From assembly GCA_000990145.1 (NCBI GenBank), contig LBSW01000001.1, positions 1 through 16,335 of the forward strand: a DNA stretch of 16,335 nt, written 5' to 3'. Below, one piece after another: positions 1-7,696 of the stretch. A model generated the notes under the pieces. The model saw only the letters and a program-made list of their open reading frames with translations. It was not told where the DNA came from and made no database searches. Position numbers and translations under genes: made by a program. Source of the stretch: Parcubacteria group bacterium GW2011_GWB1_37_13. GTDB taxonomy: Bacteria; Patescibacteriota; Minisyncoccia; Phycocordibacterales; UBA9973. Each line of letters starts with the position of its first letter. Within the stretch, counting starts at the first letter, position 1.

Positions 1-1925
1 TTACATATGGCACGGGAGCAATTATGGCTGTGCCGGCGCATGATGAGCGGGATTTTGAGTTTGCAAAAAAATATAATTTGGAAATAAAAGAAGTTATTGA
101 ACCTCTTTTTGTCAAAGCTGATGGTGTGGATGCATTTCAAAAAGATAAACCCTTTTTTGAAAGAGATGCTGTTGTGTGTGTCATAAAACATTGGTCTGAA
201 AATAAATATTTGTGTTTAAATTGGAAAAAAATAGACTGGAGAGGTTTTGTCGTGGGTGGAATTGAAAGTGGTGAAAAAATCGAAGATACAGCCTTAAGGG
301 AAATTCAAGAAGAGACAGGTTATCAAAATATAAAATTTATAAGACCTTTACCTTTGGTTCATTCTAAATTTTTTCAGCCGGTAAAAAAAATAAACAGATT
401 TGCTCATTTCCATCCTGTTTACGTGGAACTAATTGATGGAAAAAGGAATGATGTGGCGCAGAGAGAAAAAGATTTACACGAAGCAGTTTGGCTTTCCAAA
501 CAAGAAGTTGAAAAATCATTGAATAGAGATGACATGAAAACTATTTGGAAATTTTTTAAAGACGGCGAATGTTTTAGCGGTTTAGGTTTAATTGCGAACT
601 CTGGAAAATTTAACGGTCTAGATTCCGAAAAAGCGAAAAAAGAAATTATAAAATTTGTCGGCGGAAAAGAAAAAACAACTTTCAAACTTCGCGATTGGAT
701 TTTCTCTAGGCAAAGATATTGGGGCGAGCCTATTCCGGTGATTCACTGTAGGGATTGCGGTATCGTGCCTGTGCCAGAAAAGGACTTGCCTGTAAAGCTT
801 CCGAAAGTGAAAAATTATCAACCGACGGATAGCGGAGAATCGCCGCTTGCAAATATTTCAAAATGGGTAAATACAAAATGCCCTAAGTGCAATGGCAAAG
901 CAAGAAGAGAAACCGACACAATGCCGAATTGGGCGGGAAGTTCTTGGTATTATTTGAGATACACTGATTCGAAAAATGATAAAGAATTTGCAAGTAAGAA
1001 AAATTTGGAATATTGGCTCGGCAAAAAAGAACTTGGTACTCCGACTACCAAGTGGAAGTCGGAGTACCAAGTTGGAGGCGTCGACTGGTATAACGGAGGC
1101 AATGAACACACTACTCTCCATCTTTTATATTCACGTTTCTGGCATAAATTTTTATATGATCTTAAGTTAGTGCCAACAAGCGAGCCGTATATGAAACGTA
1201 CTTCTCATGGGATGATTTTAGGCGAAGGGGGAGTGAAAATGTCCAAGTCGCTTGGAAATGTCATCAATCCAGACGATATTGTGAAAACATATGGCGCGGA
1301 CACGCTTCGTATTTATGAAATGTTTATGGGACCGTTTGACCAATCTGCCGTTTGGTCCACAGAAAGCATTATCGGAGCAAGAAGATTTATAGAAAAAGTT
1401 TGGAGAATAGGGGAGAAAGTACTTGGTAGTCGGAGTACCAAGTTACTTGGTACTCCGACTACCAAGTTATTGCATAAAACCATAAAAAAAGTTTCAGAAG
1501 ATATAGAAGAAATGCGTTTTAATACAGCAATCTCTTCAATGATGATTCTTGCGACAGAAATGGAATCCGCCTTCGCCAAAGGCCATGGCGCAACAAAGGA
1601 AGATTATAAAAAATTTCTGCAAATTTTTTCGCCATTTGCGCCGCATATAACGGAAGAATTATGGTCAATGCTTGGAGAAAAAAGTTCTATAAATCTTTCA
1701 AATTGGCCAAAATGGGACGAAAACTTGATAAAAGACGAAGAAGTGAAAATTGTCGTGCAAATAAATGGAAAAGTCAGGGTTGAATTAATGATTCCTGCCG
1801 ATCTTGAAGAAAAAGATGTAAGAAAAAAAGCTCTTGCGAATGAAGTTGTTTTAAGATATGTGGCTGGCAAGAATGTGAAAAAAGTCATTTATGTTAAAAA
1901 CAGACTTGTTAACATAGTTATTTAG
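1..1925 (+). CDS. leuS: Leucyl-tRNA synthetase, 3' part (5' end outside window), with embedded Nudix domain
   Basis: Class Ia synthetase that charges tRNA-Leu with leucine in the cytosol. The frame is open from base 3, and the first codons give the editing-domain motif TYGTGAIMAVPAHDERD, so the gene begins upstream and the ATG at 24 is internal. Counting residues from that ATG, a Nudix domain occupies about 33-175. The normal editing-domain end (ANSGKFNGLD), the RDWIFSRQRYWGEPIPVIHC catalytic motif, two CxxC pairs (CRDC, CPKC), KMSKS at 405-409 and the anticodon-binding domain follow. The C-terminus (VVQINGKV, then KLVNIV-like RLVNIVI) is complete. Two family A palindromes are read through in frame at 1031-1072 and 1421-1467, adding peptides around LGTPTTK. 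The first interrupts the usually continuous YW-P-VDxYxGG region of the catalytic core. No frameshift is seen, so the enzyme should be functional. Identity is certain; what the additions do is unknown. Confidence 0.97.
   Translation, partial: TYGTGAIMAVPAHDERDFEFAKKYNLEIKEVIEPLFVKADGVDAFQKDKPFFERDAVVCVIKHWSENKYLCLNWKKIDWRGFVVGGIESGEKIEDTALREIQEETGYQNIKFIRPLPLVHSKFFQPVKKINRFAHFHPVYVELIDGKRNDVAQREKDLHEAVWLSKQEVEKSLNRDDMKTIWKFFKDGECFSGLGLIANSGKFNGLDSEKAKKEIIKFVGGKEKTTFKLRDWIFSRQRYWGEPIPVIHCRDCGIVPVPEKDLPVKLPKVKNYQPTDSGESPLANISKWVNTKCPKCNGKARRETDTMPNWAGSSWYYLRYTDSKNDKEFASKKNLEYWLGKKELGTPTTKWKSEYQVGGVDWYNGGNEHTTLHLLYSRFWHKFLYDLKLVPTSEPYMKRTSHGMILGEGGVKMSKSLGNVINPDDIVKTYGADTLRIYEMFMGPFDQSAVWSTESIIGARRFIEKVWRIGEKVLGSRSTKLLGTPTTKLLHKTIKKVSEDIEEMRFNTAISSMMILATEMESAFAKGHGATKEDYKKFLQIFSPFAPHITEELWSMLGEKSSINLSNWPKWDENLIKDEEVKIVVQINGKVRVELMIPADLEEKDVRKKALANEVVLRYVAGKNVKKVIYVKNRLVNIVI
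123..560 (+). other. Nudix hydrolase-like domain embedded in the LeuRS editing region
   Basis: A complete Nudix box is read in the leuS frame at 255-323: G78, five residues, E84, seven residues, then REIQEETGY at 92-100, counting from the ATG at 24. This matches GX5EX7REUXEEXGU at every defined position, including the metal-binding REXXEE. About 45 residues before the box and 75 after it would fill a normal Nudix fold of roughly 130-150 residues. It falls between FAKKYNLEIKEVIEP and the resumption of LeuRS sequence at LIANSGKFNGLD, where ordinary LeuRS has only a short linker. An intact box suggests hydrolysis of a nucleoside-diphosphate-linked substrate or binding of a nucleotide, but the substrate cannot be told from sequence. 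Domain edges are approximate. Confidence 0.88.
1031..1072. repeat. Family A palindrome, copy A1, in frame within leuS
   Basis: A 42-nt inverted repeat with perfect 16-nt outer arms (1031-1046 and 1057-1072). With one inner mismatch the pairing reaches 19 bp around a 4-nt centre. The left side contains the whole 23-nt family A unit, an 8-bp stem ACTTGGTA/TACCAAGT with loop CTCCGAC. Exactly 14 codons long, it is read as the peptide ELGTPTTKWKSEYQ between YWLGKK and VGGVDWYNGG. Confidence 0.93.
1421..1467. repeat. Family A palindrome, copy A2, in frame within leuS
   Basis: A perfect 47-nt palindrome of two 23-nt units in opposite orientation (1421-1443 and 1445-1467) around a single T. Each unit is itself a hairpin with an 8-bp stem ACTTGGTA/TACCAAGT and a 7-nt loop (GTCGGAG or its complement). 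It is translated as LGSRSTKLLGTPTTKL in the anticodon-binding domain, between KVWRIGEKV and LHKTIKKV, a loop that varies in length in LeuRS. Confidence 0.95.
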
Positions 1926-1934
1926 CATAGTAGG

Positions 1935-1964
1935 TTGTGCTTTTAAATTAGACTATAGTATAAT
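1935..1964 (+). promoter_or_regulatory. Promoter of the O-antigen-ligase-like gene
   Basis: A consensus -10 box TATAAT (1959-1964) lies exactly 6 nt before the ATG at 1971. A weak -35 candidate, TTGTGC at 1935-1940, is 18 nt upstream. Transcription should start at or within a base or two of the ATG, giving a leaderless mRNA and fixing this start codon. No Shine-Dalgarno sequence is present. Confidence 0.7.
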
Positions 1965-1970
1965 GAACTT

Positions 1971-4112
1971 ATGTATACGAATATATTCGATCGGCTTTCG
2001 TTTCTGTCACTCTTTTTAGTTGTAGTATTATTGCCAGTTTTCTTTTTGCCTTTCACAAAAATACCGATTGAAATTTCTAAGGGGTTGCTTTTAGTGATGG
2101 GACTTACTCTTTGCATTATTTTTTGGGCGATAGCTCGATTTTTTGACGGCAAAATAAGTTTGCCTAAATCCGTGTGTTTATTGGGAGGCGGGGGTGTTGT
2201 TTTGATATTTTTTCTTTCAGCTTTTTTTTCAAAGGCTTCCCAAGTTTCTTTTTTTGGCACAGCGTTTGATATTGGATCTTTCTGGTTTATTTTTTCAGCT
2301 TTTCTTTTAATGTTCTGCTCTTCTATTATTTTTCGAAACTCCAAACAAGCTAAAATAGTTTTATTTGGGGCAATATTATCTTCTGCCTTTGTTTTAATTT
2401 TCCAAAGCATTCATTTGTTTTTCCCTAAAGCTCTATCGTTGGGAATCTTTGATGTCGCCGACAAAACCGCCAATATTTTAGGGTCCTGGAACGCTCTCGG
2501 ACTTTTTGCTGGATTTTCTGGCCTCCTTTTCCTTTTGGTGGTTGAATTTTTTCCAATTTCTAAAACAGAAAAAATAATACTCCAGATATTCATTTTACTT
2601 TCAATGCTATTGGTGGCTTCTATAAATTTCCTGCTAGTTTGGATACTTCTCGGGATTTCCAGCTTGATTATTTTTGTTTACAAAGCTTCTAATACTTTTA
2701 AAAGAAATGAAACTGGAGAAGGTGGTGAGAAAACCGAAAGCGACAAAAAACATTTCCCCGCAGTTTCTTTTGTTGTTGTTATTATATCTTTATTGTTCCT
2801 TTTGAATCCGTTAGTACCCATAATACCAGGAATGTTTCCTGATTATCTGGATAACATCATTCCAACCCGCTTGCAAATATCAAGCAATGAAATCAGTCCA
2901 TCTTTTTCTTCCACAATGGTGGTGACCAAATCAGTGCTAAAAGAAAAACCTATTCTGGGCATAGGTCCGAATAAATTTGGAGAAGCTTGGGCAAGTTATA
3001 AACCTTCCGCTGTGAATAAGACTGTATTTTGGGATGTCGCTTTTAACTCTGGTTCGGGATTATTGCCAACTCTTGTTTCCACCACCGGGTATCTTGGCAT
3101 ACTCGCTTGGCTTATTTTTTTCGTGTTGCTTATAACAAGCGGCGTAAAATTTATTTTTTCCAGCATTAAAAATAGCGCAAATTGGGAAACGATGGCATTT
3201 TTCGTGTTGTCTCTTTATTTGTTTGTCTCTTCCTTTTTATACTCTACAGGACCAGTGATATTTTTATTGGCCTTCGTTTTTACCGGAGTATTCATAGGAT
3301 TGTCTGCATCCAACAGTCCGAATGGAGAAGTCTCATTATCTTTTTTAAACGATCACAGAAAAAGTTTTTTCTCAATGTTGTCTATTATCCTCATAATTAT
3401 CATTTCTGCCGCTACTTCGTTTAAATACATAGAACGCTTTGTTTCCTTTTCTTATTTTAGAAAAGCGATCTCATCCCCAACTGCTCCAGAATCCCTTGCT
3501 TCCATCAATAGAGCTCTGACGCTTTATTCAAATGATTTATATCTGCGCACTTATGCGCAGATATATCTATTAAAATTTAGTTCTCTAATCAGCAAAGGAA
3601 CATCCTTATCTGAGGCAGAAAAAGCTGAATTGCAGGTAGATTTAGATCAGGCAGTGAATGGCGCTCAATTGGCAACGACATATAATCCAAAAAATTATTT
3701 AAATTTCCAAGTGCTTGGTTCTATATATCAAAACTTTGCTTTATTTGGCGTTGAAGATATTTACAGTAAAGCAATTGAAGCTTACAAAACGGCATCGGCC
3801 TTAAATCCGCTTAATCCAGGACTTAAGCTTGAAATAGCAAGCTCCTCTCTTGCTGATGGAAAAATAGAAGAAGCGAAGAATTATGCCAATCTTGCGCTTT
3901 CCCTTAAACCAGATTATGTCAATACTTTTATAGTTCTTTCTCAGATAGCAAAAAAAGAAGGGGATAATGCAAGCGCTCTTTCTTACGCGCGAACAGCTCT
4001 CTCCCTCTCTCCCGCAGACAAAAGTTTAATACAATATGTTGATTCTTTGAAAAATGAAGCTATTCCGAATCCAGTTACTCCTCCTAGCACGACTGATAAG
4101 AAAAAGCCGTAA
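1971..4112 (+). CDS. Polytopic membrane protein, O-antigen ligase/Wzy-like, with C-terminal TPR repeats
   Basis: A 713-residue protein with two parts. Residues about 1-485 hold roughly a dozen hydrophobic segments, and a long non-membrane stretch between about 285 and 365 contains KEKPILGIGPNKF (G330 region), which resembles the GxGxGxF loop of O-antigen ligase and Wzy polymerases. Residues about 500-700 are helical TPR-like repeats, for example IYSKAIEAYKTASALNPLNP followed by EEAKNYANLALSLKPDY and ASALSYARTALSLSPADK. The tail is Pro/Thr/Lys-rich. Such proteins polymerise or transfer lipid-linked glycans on the outer face of the membrane. The next gene, murJ, begins 5 nt after the stop, suggesting co-transcription and a cell-envelope role. 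The start is set by a leaderless promoter. Fold assignment is moderately sure; the glycan substrate is unknown. Confidence 0.8.
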   Translation: MYTNIFDRLSFLSLFLVVVLLPVFFLPFTKIPIEISKGLLLVMGLTLCIIFWAIARFFDGKISLPKSVCLLGGGGVVLIFFLSAFFSKASQVSFFGTAFDIGSFWFIFSAFLLMFCSSIIFRNSKQAKIVLFGAILSSAFVLIFQSIHLFFPKALSLGIFDVADKTANILGSWNALGLFAGFSGLLFLLVVEFFPISKTEKIILQIFILLSMLLVASINFLLVWILLGISSLIIFVYKASNTFKRNETGEGGEKTESDKKHFPAVSFVVVIISLLFLLNPLVPIIPGMFPDYLDNIIPTRLQISSNEISPSFSSTMVVTKSVLKEKPILGIGPNKFGEAWASYKPSAVNKTVFWDVAFNSGSGLLPTLVSTTGYLGILAWLIFFVLLITSGVKFIFSSIKNSANWETMAFFVLSLYLFVSSFLYSTGPVIFLLAFVFTGVFIGLSASNSPNGEVSLSFLNDHRKSFFSMLSIILIIIISAATSFKYIERFVSFSYFRKAISSPTAPESLASINRALTLYSNDLYLRTYAQIYLLKFSSLISKGTSLSEAEKAELQVDLDQAVNGAQLATTYNPKNYLNFQVLGSIYQNFALFGVEDIYSKAIEAYKTASALNPLNPGLKLEIASSSLADGKIEEAKNYANLALSLKPDYVNTFIVLSQIAKKEGDNASALSYARTALSLSPADKSLIQYVDSLKNEAIPNPVTPPSTTDKKKP
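3538..3565. repeat. Perfect 12-bp inverted repeat inside the TPR region
   Basis: Arms 3538-3549 and 3554-3565 (TATATCTGCGCA and its complement) flank a 4-nt spacer. It encodes LYLRTYAQIYL. It is a single hairpin, unlike the doubled elements elsewhere, so it may be a decayed element or chance. Confidence 0.6.
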
Positions 4113-4117
4113 GAAAG

Positions 4118-5797
4118 ATGGATAGGATATTAAGAATTTTTGGCAAAGAATATGTAAACATAAATCAGGCCGCGCTTCTCTTGGGCCTCTTTGCTTCTCT
4201 CTCTCAAATATTAGGACTATTTCGCGATCGCGCCATTGCGCATTTTATTGGACCGTCGCCTTTATTAGATGCTTATTATGCCGCTTTTAGAGTGCCAGAT
4301 TTTATATTCATATCCATAGCTTCCCTTGTTTCCATTACCGTTCTTATTCCTTTTATTTTAGAAAAAAATAAAGGAGAAAATGTCAGCAACGAGGCAAAAA
4401 AGTTCTTGAATGATATATTTACTGTCTTTTTGGCGGTTATAATATTTGTTTCTATTGCGGCTTTCTTTCTTATGCCGTATCTTACTTCAATAATCGCTCC
4501 CGGATTTTCGTTGCCTATGCAAAATAAAGTCGTTGAACTTTCCAGGATTATGCTCCTTTCTCCGATTTTGCTCGGACTTTCAAATCTTTTTGGAACAGTC
4601 ACTCAGCTTTTTCGAAAGTTTTTTATTTATGCTTTAAGCCCGATTTTTTACAATTTTGGCATAATCATAGGTATTTTATTTTTATATCCAATTTTTGGAA
4701 TCCATGGTCTTGTATTCGGAGTTGTTTTGGGCGCCCTGATGCACTTTTTGATTCAAGCTTTTTCCTCTATAAGATGCGGATTTGCGCCGCATTTGGAATG
4801 GGGGATTAATTTTGAAGATATTAAAAAAACGATTCTTGTGTCTCTTCCCAGAACCTTAGGTCTTTCTTTTAATAATATTGCGCTCATACTTATTGTTTCC
4901 TTTGCGTCGTATTTGGAGAGCGGATCAATTTCTGTTTTTAATTTTTCTTTCAATTTACAATCCGTGCCTCTGGGTATTATTGGCCTTTCTTATGCTGTGG
5001 CGGCTTTTCCTACTCTTACTAGGTCTTATGCGTTTGGCAAAATAGATGAATTTAGAGATCACCTGCAGTCTGCCGCTCGGGCTATAATTTTTTGGTCTCT
5101 GCCTGTTACTTTTCTTTTTATAGTTCTTCGCGCGCAGATCGTTCGGGTTATTTTGGGTTCCGGATCTTTTTCCTGGGAAAATACTCGTCTAGTGGCGGCT
5201 GGTCTCGCGCTTTTTTCAATTTCCATAATGGCGCAGGGACTTATCGCTCTTTTTGCCCGGGCCTACTATGCGCGAGGCGACACCTATCGTCCACTTCTGA
5301 TTAATTTTTTTTCCTCCATTTTTATTGTTATATTTTCTATCTTACTTATTTATATTTTTAACCATTATTCAGGTTTTAAATATTTTATAGAGTCTGCTCT
5401 GAAAGTGTCCAATATTCCCGGGACCGATGTATTAATGCTTCCATTATCTTATTCGCTGGGTACGGTAATAAATTTCATTTTGCTTTGGTTCTTTACAAGA
5501 AAAGATTTTGTACGAAAAGATCGATCTTTATTTAAAATTTTTACTCAAAGTTTGAGCGCTTCATTTTTTATCGGACTTACGGCTTATATAAGTTTGAATA
5601 TTTTTTCCCCGATTTTCGGCACTACTACATTCTTTGGAGTGTTTTTGCAAGGATTTATTTCCGGCATTTTAGGCATTTTGGCGGGCATTTTAGTGTTGCA
5701 TCTTTTTAAAAATGAAGAATTAAAAGATATCGCGAAAGCTCTTAAAACCAAATTTTGGCGCGCTAAAGTTATCGCTTCACCCCAAGAAGGGCTTTAA
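4118..5797 (+). CDS. murJ: Lipid II flippase MurJ (MviN family)
   Basis: A 559-residue integral membrane protein of the MOP superfamily that flips lipid II to the outer face for peptidoglycan synthesis. The N-terminus carries the family signature LGLFRDRAIAHFIG (R36, D37, R38), then LLDAYYAAFRVPDF with D51 and R58. This matches the RD and DA-x5-FRxP motifs whose arginines line the substrate cavity in characterised MurJ. Around 14 hydrophobic segments span the length, including SLPRTLGLS in the middle and a QGLIALFARAYYARGDT motif near residue 375-390, both typical. The C-terminal tail is short and basic. It starts 5 nt after the preceding stop with no clear ribosome binding site (only GAAAG), so it is probably expressed from the upstream promoter. 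Family identity is secure. Confidence 0.95.
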   Translation: MDRILRIFGKEYVNINQAALLLGLFASLSQILGLFRDRAIAHFIGPSPLLDAYYAAFRVPDFIFISIASLVSITVLIPFILEKNKGENVSNEAKKFLNDIFTVFLAVIIFVSIAAFFLMPYLTSIIAPGFSLPMQNKVVELSRIMLLSPILLGLSNLFGTVTQLFRKFFIYALSPIFYNFGIIIGILFLYPIFGIHGLVFGVVLGALMHFLIQAFSSIRCGFAPHLEWGINFEDIKKTILVSLPRTLGLSFNNIALILIVSFASYLESGSISVFNFSFNLQSVPLGIIGLSYAVAAFPTLTRSYAFGKIDEFRDHLQSAARAIIFWSLPVTFLFIVLRAQIVRVILGSGSFSWENTRLVAAGLALFSISIMAQGLIALFARAYYARGDTYRPLLINFFSSIFIVIFSILLIYIFNHYSGFKYFIESALKVSNIPGTDVLMLPLSYSLGTVINFILLWFFTRKDFVRKDRSLFKIFTQSLSASFFIGLTAYISLNIFSPIFGTTTFFGVFLQGFISGILGILAGILVLHLFKNEELKDIAKALKTKFWRAKVIASPQEGL

Positions 5798-5836
5798 TAA
5801 TTGGTTAATCTGCCAGACTAACTAATTTTCTAAGCT

Positions 5837-5864
5837 TTGAAATAAAGGCTTTTTCTGTTAGAAT
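5837..5864 (+). promoter_or_regulatory. Promoter of the ABC exporter-lepA operon
   Basis: TTGAAA (5837-5842), a 16-nt spacer and TAGAAT (5859-5864), preceded by TG at 5856-5857 as an extended -10. The ATG lies 15 nt after the -10, so the leader would be about 9 nt, too short for a usual Shine-Dalgarno arrangement, and none is seen. Confidence 0.6.
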
Positions 5865-5879
5865 GAAATTTTACAAGTT

Positions 5880-7691
5880 ATGGAAAAGGATTATTCAAAT
5901 TTGCACCGAGTATTGGTGCTTAAATATTTTTGGCAGGTAATTAAACACTTCAAAGTGTCTTTTTTTGCCGTGATTATTCTTACAATAATCACTTCAGCTC
6001 TTGATGTTTTTATACCGCTCCAATACTTAAAACTTTGGAATGTTTTAAGTATTAATAATTTTACCGTTATAGAAGTGGCCAAGTCCATCATTATTTTTAT
6101 TTTACTGTTGAACTTTTTGCGCTGGGTGCTTCGCAGAATTTCTGGATTTTCGCTTTCATACTTTGAAGCAAGAACTATGGCAGGTCTCCGCGAGCAGGCC
6201 TTTGATTATTTGATTGGACATTCACATTCATTTTTTGCAAACAATTTTAGCGGTTCGTTGACTCAAAGAATAAATAAATACGCCAGAGCTTTTGAAAGAA
6301 TAACCGACAGAATAATGACTGATGGTCTGCCGCTTTTTGTCCGCAGTTTAGGAACAGTTATTGCGATCTATAGTTTATTTCCAAAATATTCTTACATTTT
6401 AGGAATTTTTTGCATAGTGTTTTTATTAACAGCTTTTATCTATATTCACTATAAATTAAAATACGATATCATTGCTTCAGAAACTGATTCAAGAACTACC
6501 GGCGCTTTGTCTGACTCAATCAGCAATCATTCTTCAATTCAATTGTTTACCGGCCACGAATACGAGAAAGAACATATGGGTAAAATTATAGAAGACCAAA
6601 GAAAAAAGACATCTTTCAATTGGTATTTATGGGAAGGACTTGGCGCGATAGAAAGTTTTTACTCGCTTGTCATTGAATTTATAATTTTTTGGGTTGTTCT
6701 TGGAGACTGGAAGCTCGGTCTCATAACATTACCCGTTATTGTTTTGTTGCAGAATTATTTAATTCGTCTAATTGAAAATTTATGGAGCTTTGGCGCTATC
6801 GTGCGCACATATTATGAAAGTTTTGCCGATGCTGAAGAAATGGCTGTTATTTTGAGCACTCCATATGAAATTATGGATAAACCGGCGCAAGTTGCGGAAG
6901 CCTTGTTTCCGCTAGTTAGCGGAAACAAGGCTTCCGCAACAATAGGAAAAGTGATCTTTGACAAGATTACATACATTTATGCTGATAATTATTATAAAGT
7001 ATTAGATAATTTTTCCTTGACCATTCCAGCCGGACAAAAAATTGCGATTGTCGGTTCTTCCGGGGCGGGGAAGACTACTTTTGTGCGCCTCTTAATGAGA
7101 TTATTTAATATTAATTCCGGAAGAATTTTAATTGATGGAATTGATATTAGTGATATTTCTCAAAAAAGTCTTCGCGAAAAAATTTCTTTCGTGCCGCAAG
7201 ATCCTGTTCTTTTTCACCGGACTTTATTGGAAAATATTCGCTATGGCAGGCGTGATGCAACCGATGAAGAAGTTTTAACTGCGGCTCATCTTGCGCACTG
7301 CGATGAATTTATCGACGCTCTGCCAAATGGCTATCAAACTTATGTTGGAGAAAGGGGAATAAAGCTGTCGGGCGGGGAACGCCAGCGTGTTGCCATTGCT
7401 CGAGCTATTCTAAAAAATGCCCCGATTCTTATTCTTGATGAAGCAACTTCCTCGCTTGATTCTCATTCTGAATCTTTGATTCAAGATGCATTCCATACTC
7501 TTATTAAGGGAAAGACGACAATTGTCATTGCGCACCGGCTTTCAACTATCCGAGAAATGGACAGAATTATTGTGCTCGAAAAAGGAAAAATTATTGAAGA
7601 TGGTACTCACAAAGAACTTGCCAATAAAAAAGATGGACTATATAAAAAATTATGGGATCTCCAAGCAGGAGGATTTAAAAATACAATTTAA
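5880..7691 (+). CDS. ABC exporter, fused membrane and ATPase domains (MsbA/MDR-like half transporter)
   Basis: A 603-residue half transporter, expected to work as a homodimer. Residues about 20-320 form the six-helix exporter membrane domain and about 355-595 the ATPase. ATPase motifs are intact: Walker A GSSGAGKTT at 392-400, Q-loop Gln440 in FVPQDP, signature LSGGERQ at 496-502, Walker B ILILDE with D520 and E521, and switch His552 in IAHRLS. Residues 338-354, in the linker between domains, are encoded by the family B palindrome at 6891-6940. The linker is a flexible site that should tolerate extra residues. The gene has its own extended -10 promoter and is followed by lepA after 5 nt. The transported substrate cannot be told; lipids, peptides or drugs are all possible. 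Confidence 0.93.
   Translation: MEKDYSNLHRVLVLKYFWQVIKHFKVSFFAVIILTIITSALDVFIPLQYLKLWNVLSINNFTVIEVAKSIIIFILLLNFLRWVLRRISGFSLSYFEARTMAGLREQAFDYLIGHSHSFFANNFSGSLTQRINKYARAFERITDRIMTDGLPLFVRSLGTVIAIYSLFPKYSYILGIFCIVFLLTAFIYIHYKLKYDIIASETDSRTTGALSDSISNHSSIQLFTGHEYEKEHMGKIIEDQRKKTSFNWYLWEGLGAIESFYSLVIEFIIFWVVLGDWKLGLITLPVIVLLQNYLIRLIENLWSFGAIVRTYYESFADAEEMAVILSTPYEIMDKPAQVAEALFPLVSGNKASATIGKVIFDKITYIYADNYYKVLDNFSLTIPAGQKIAIVGSSGAGKTTFVRLLMRLFNINSGRILIDGIDISDISQKSLREKISFVPQDPVLFHRTLLENIRYGRRDATDEEVLTAAHLAHCDEFIDALPNGYQTYVGERGIKLSGGERQRVAIARAILKNAPILILDEATSSLDSHSESLIQDAFHTLIKGKTTIVIAHRLSTIREMDRIIVLEKGKIIEDGTHKELANKKDGLYKKLWDLQAGGFKNTI
6022..6053. repeat. Perfect 12-bp inverted repeat near the start of the ABC exporter gene
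   Basis: Arms AATACTTAAAAC (6022-6033) and its complement (6042-6053) flank an 8-nt spacer and encode LQYLKLWNVLSI. It is AT-rich and single, so it may be an old element or coincidence. Confidence 0.5.
6891..6940. repeat. Family B palindrome in frame within the ABC exporter gene
   Basis: A perfect 50-nt palindrome with 24-nt arms (6891-6914 and 6917-6940) around GT. Each arm contains a smaller hairpin, stem GCGGAA/TTCCGC with the 7-nt loop GCCTTGT. This is the same design as family A with unrelated sequence. It is read as VAEALFPLVSGNKASA. Of its three frames only the one used is free of stops; the others meet TAG. Confidence 0.95.
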
Positions 7692-7696
7692 TTCAA

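Noticed and set aside
24..600. Nudix region as a separate gene starting at ATG 24
   Set aside because: The frame is open from base 3 with LeuRS residues before the ATG and continues without a stop into LeuRS, so it is one fused protein.
858..1579. Extra open frames on both strands overlapping leuS (for example 976-1170 plus, 858-1121 minus, 1313-1579 minus) that share peptides such as NLVLRLP
   Set aside because: They overlap a clear leuS frame. The shared peptides arise because the family A palindrome is open in most frames on both strands, so they are by-products of the repeat, not genes.
5804..5830. Possible terminator after murJ (imperfect 7-bp hairpin followed by TTTT)
   Set aside because: The stem has a mismatch and is AU-rich and the T-run is only four bases, too weak to list as a feature.
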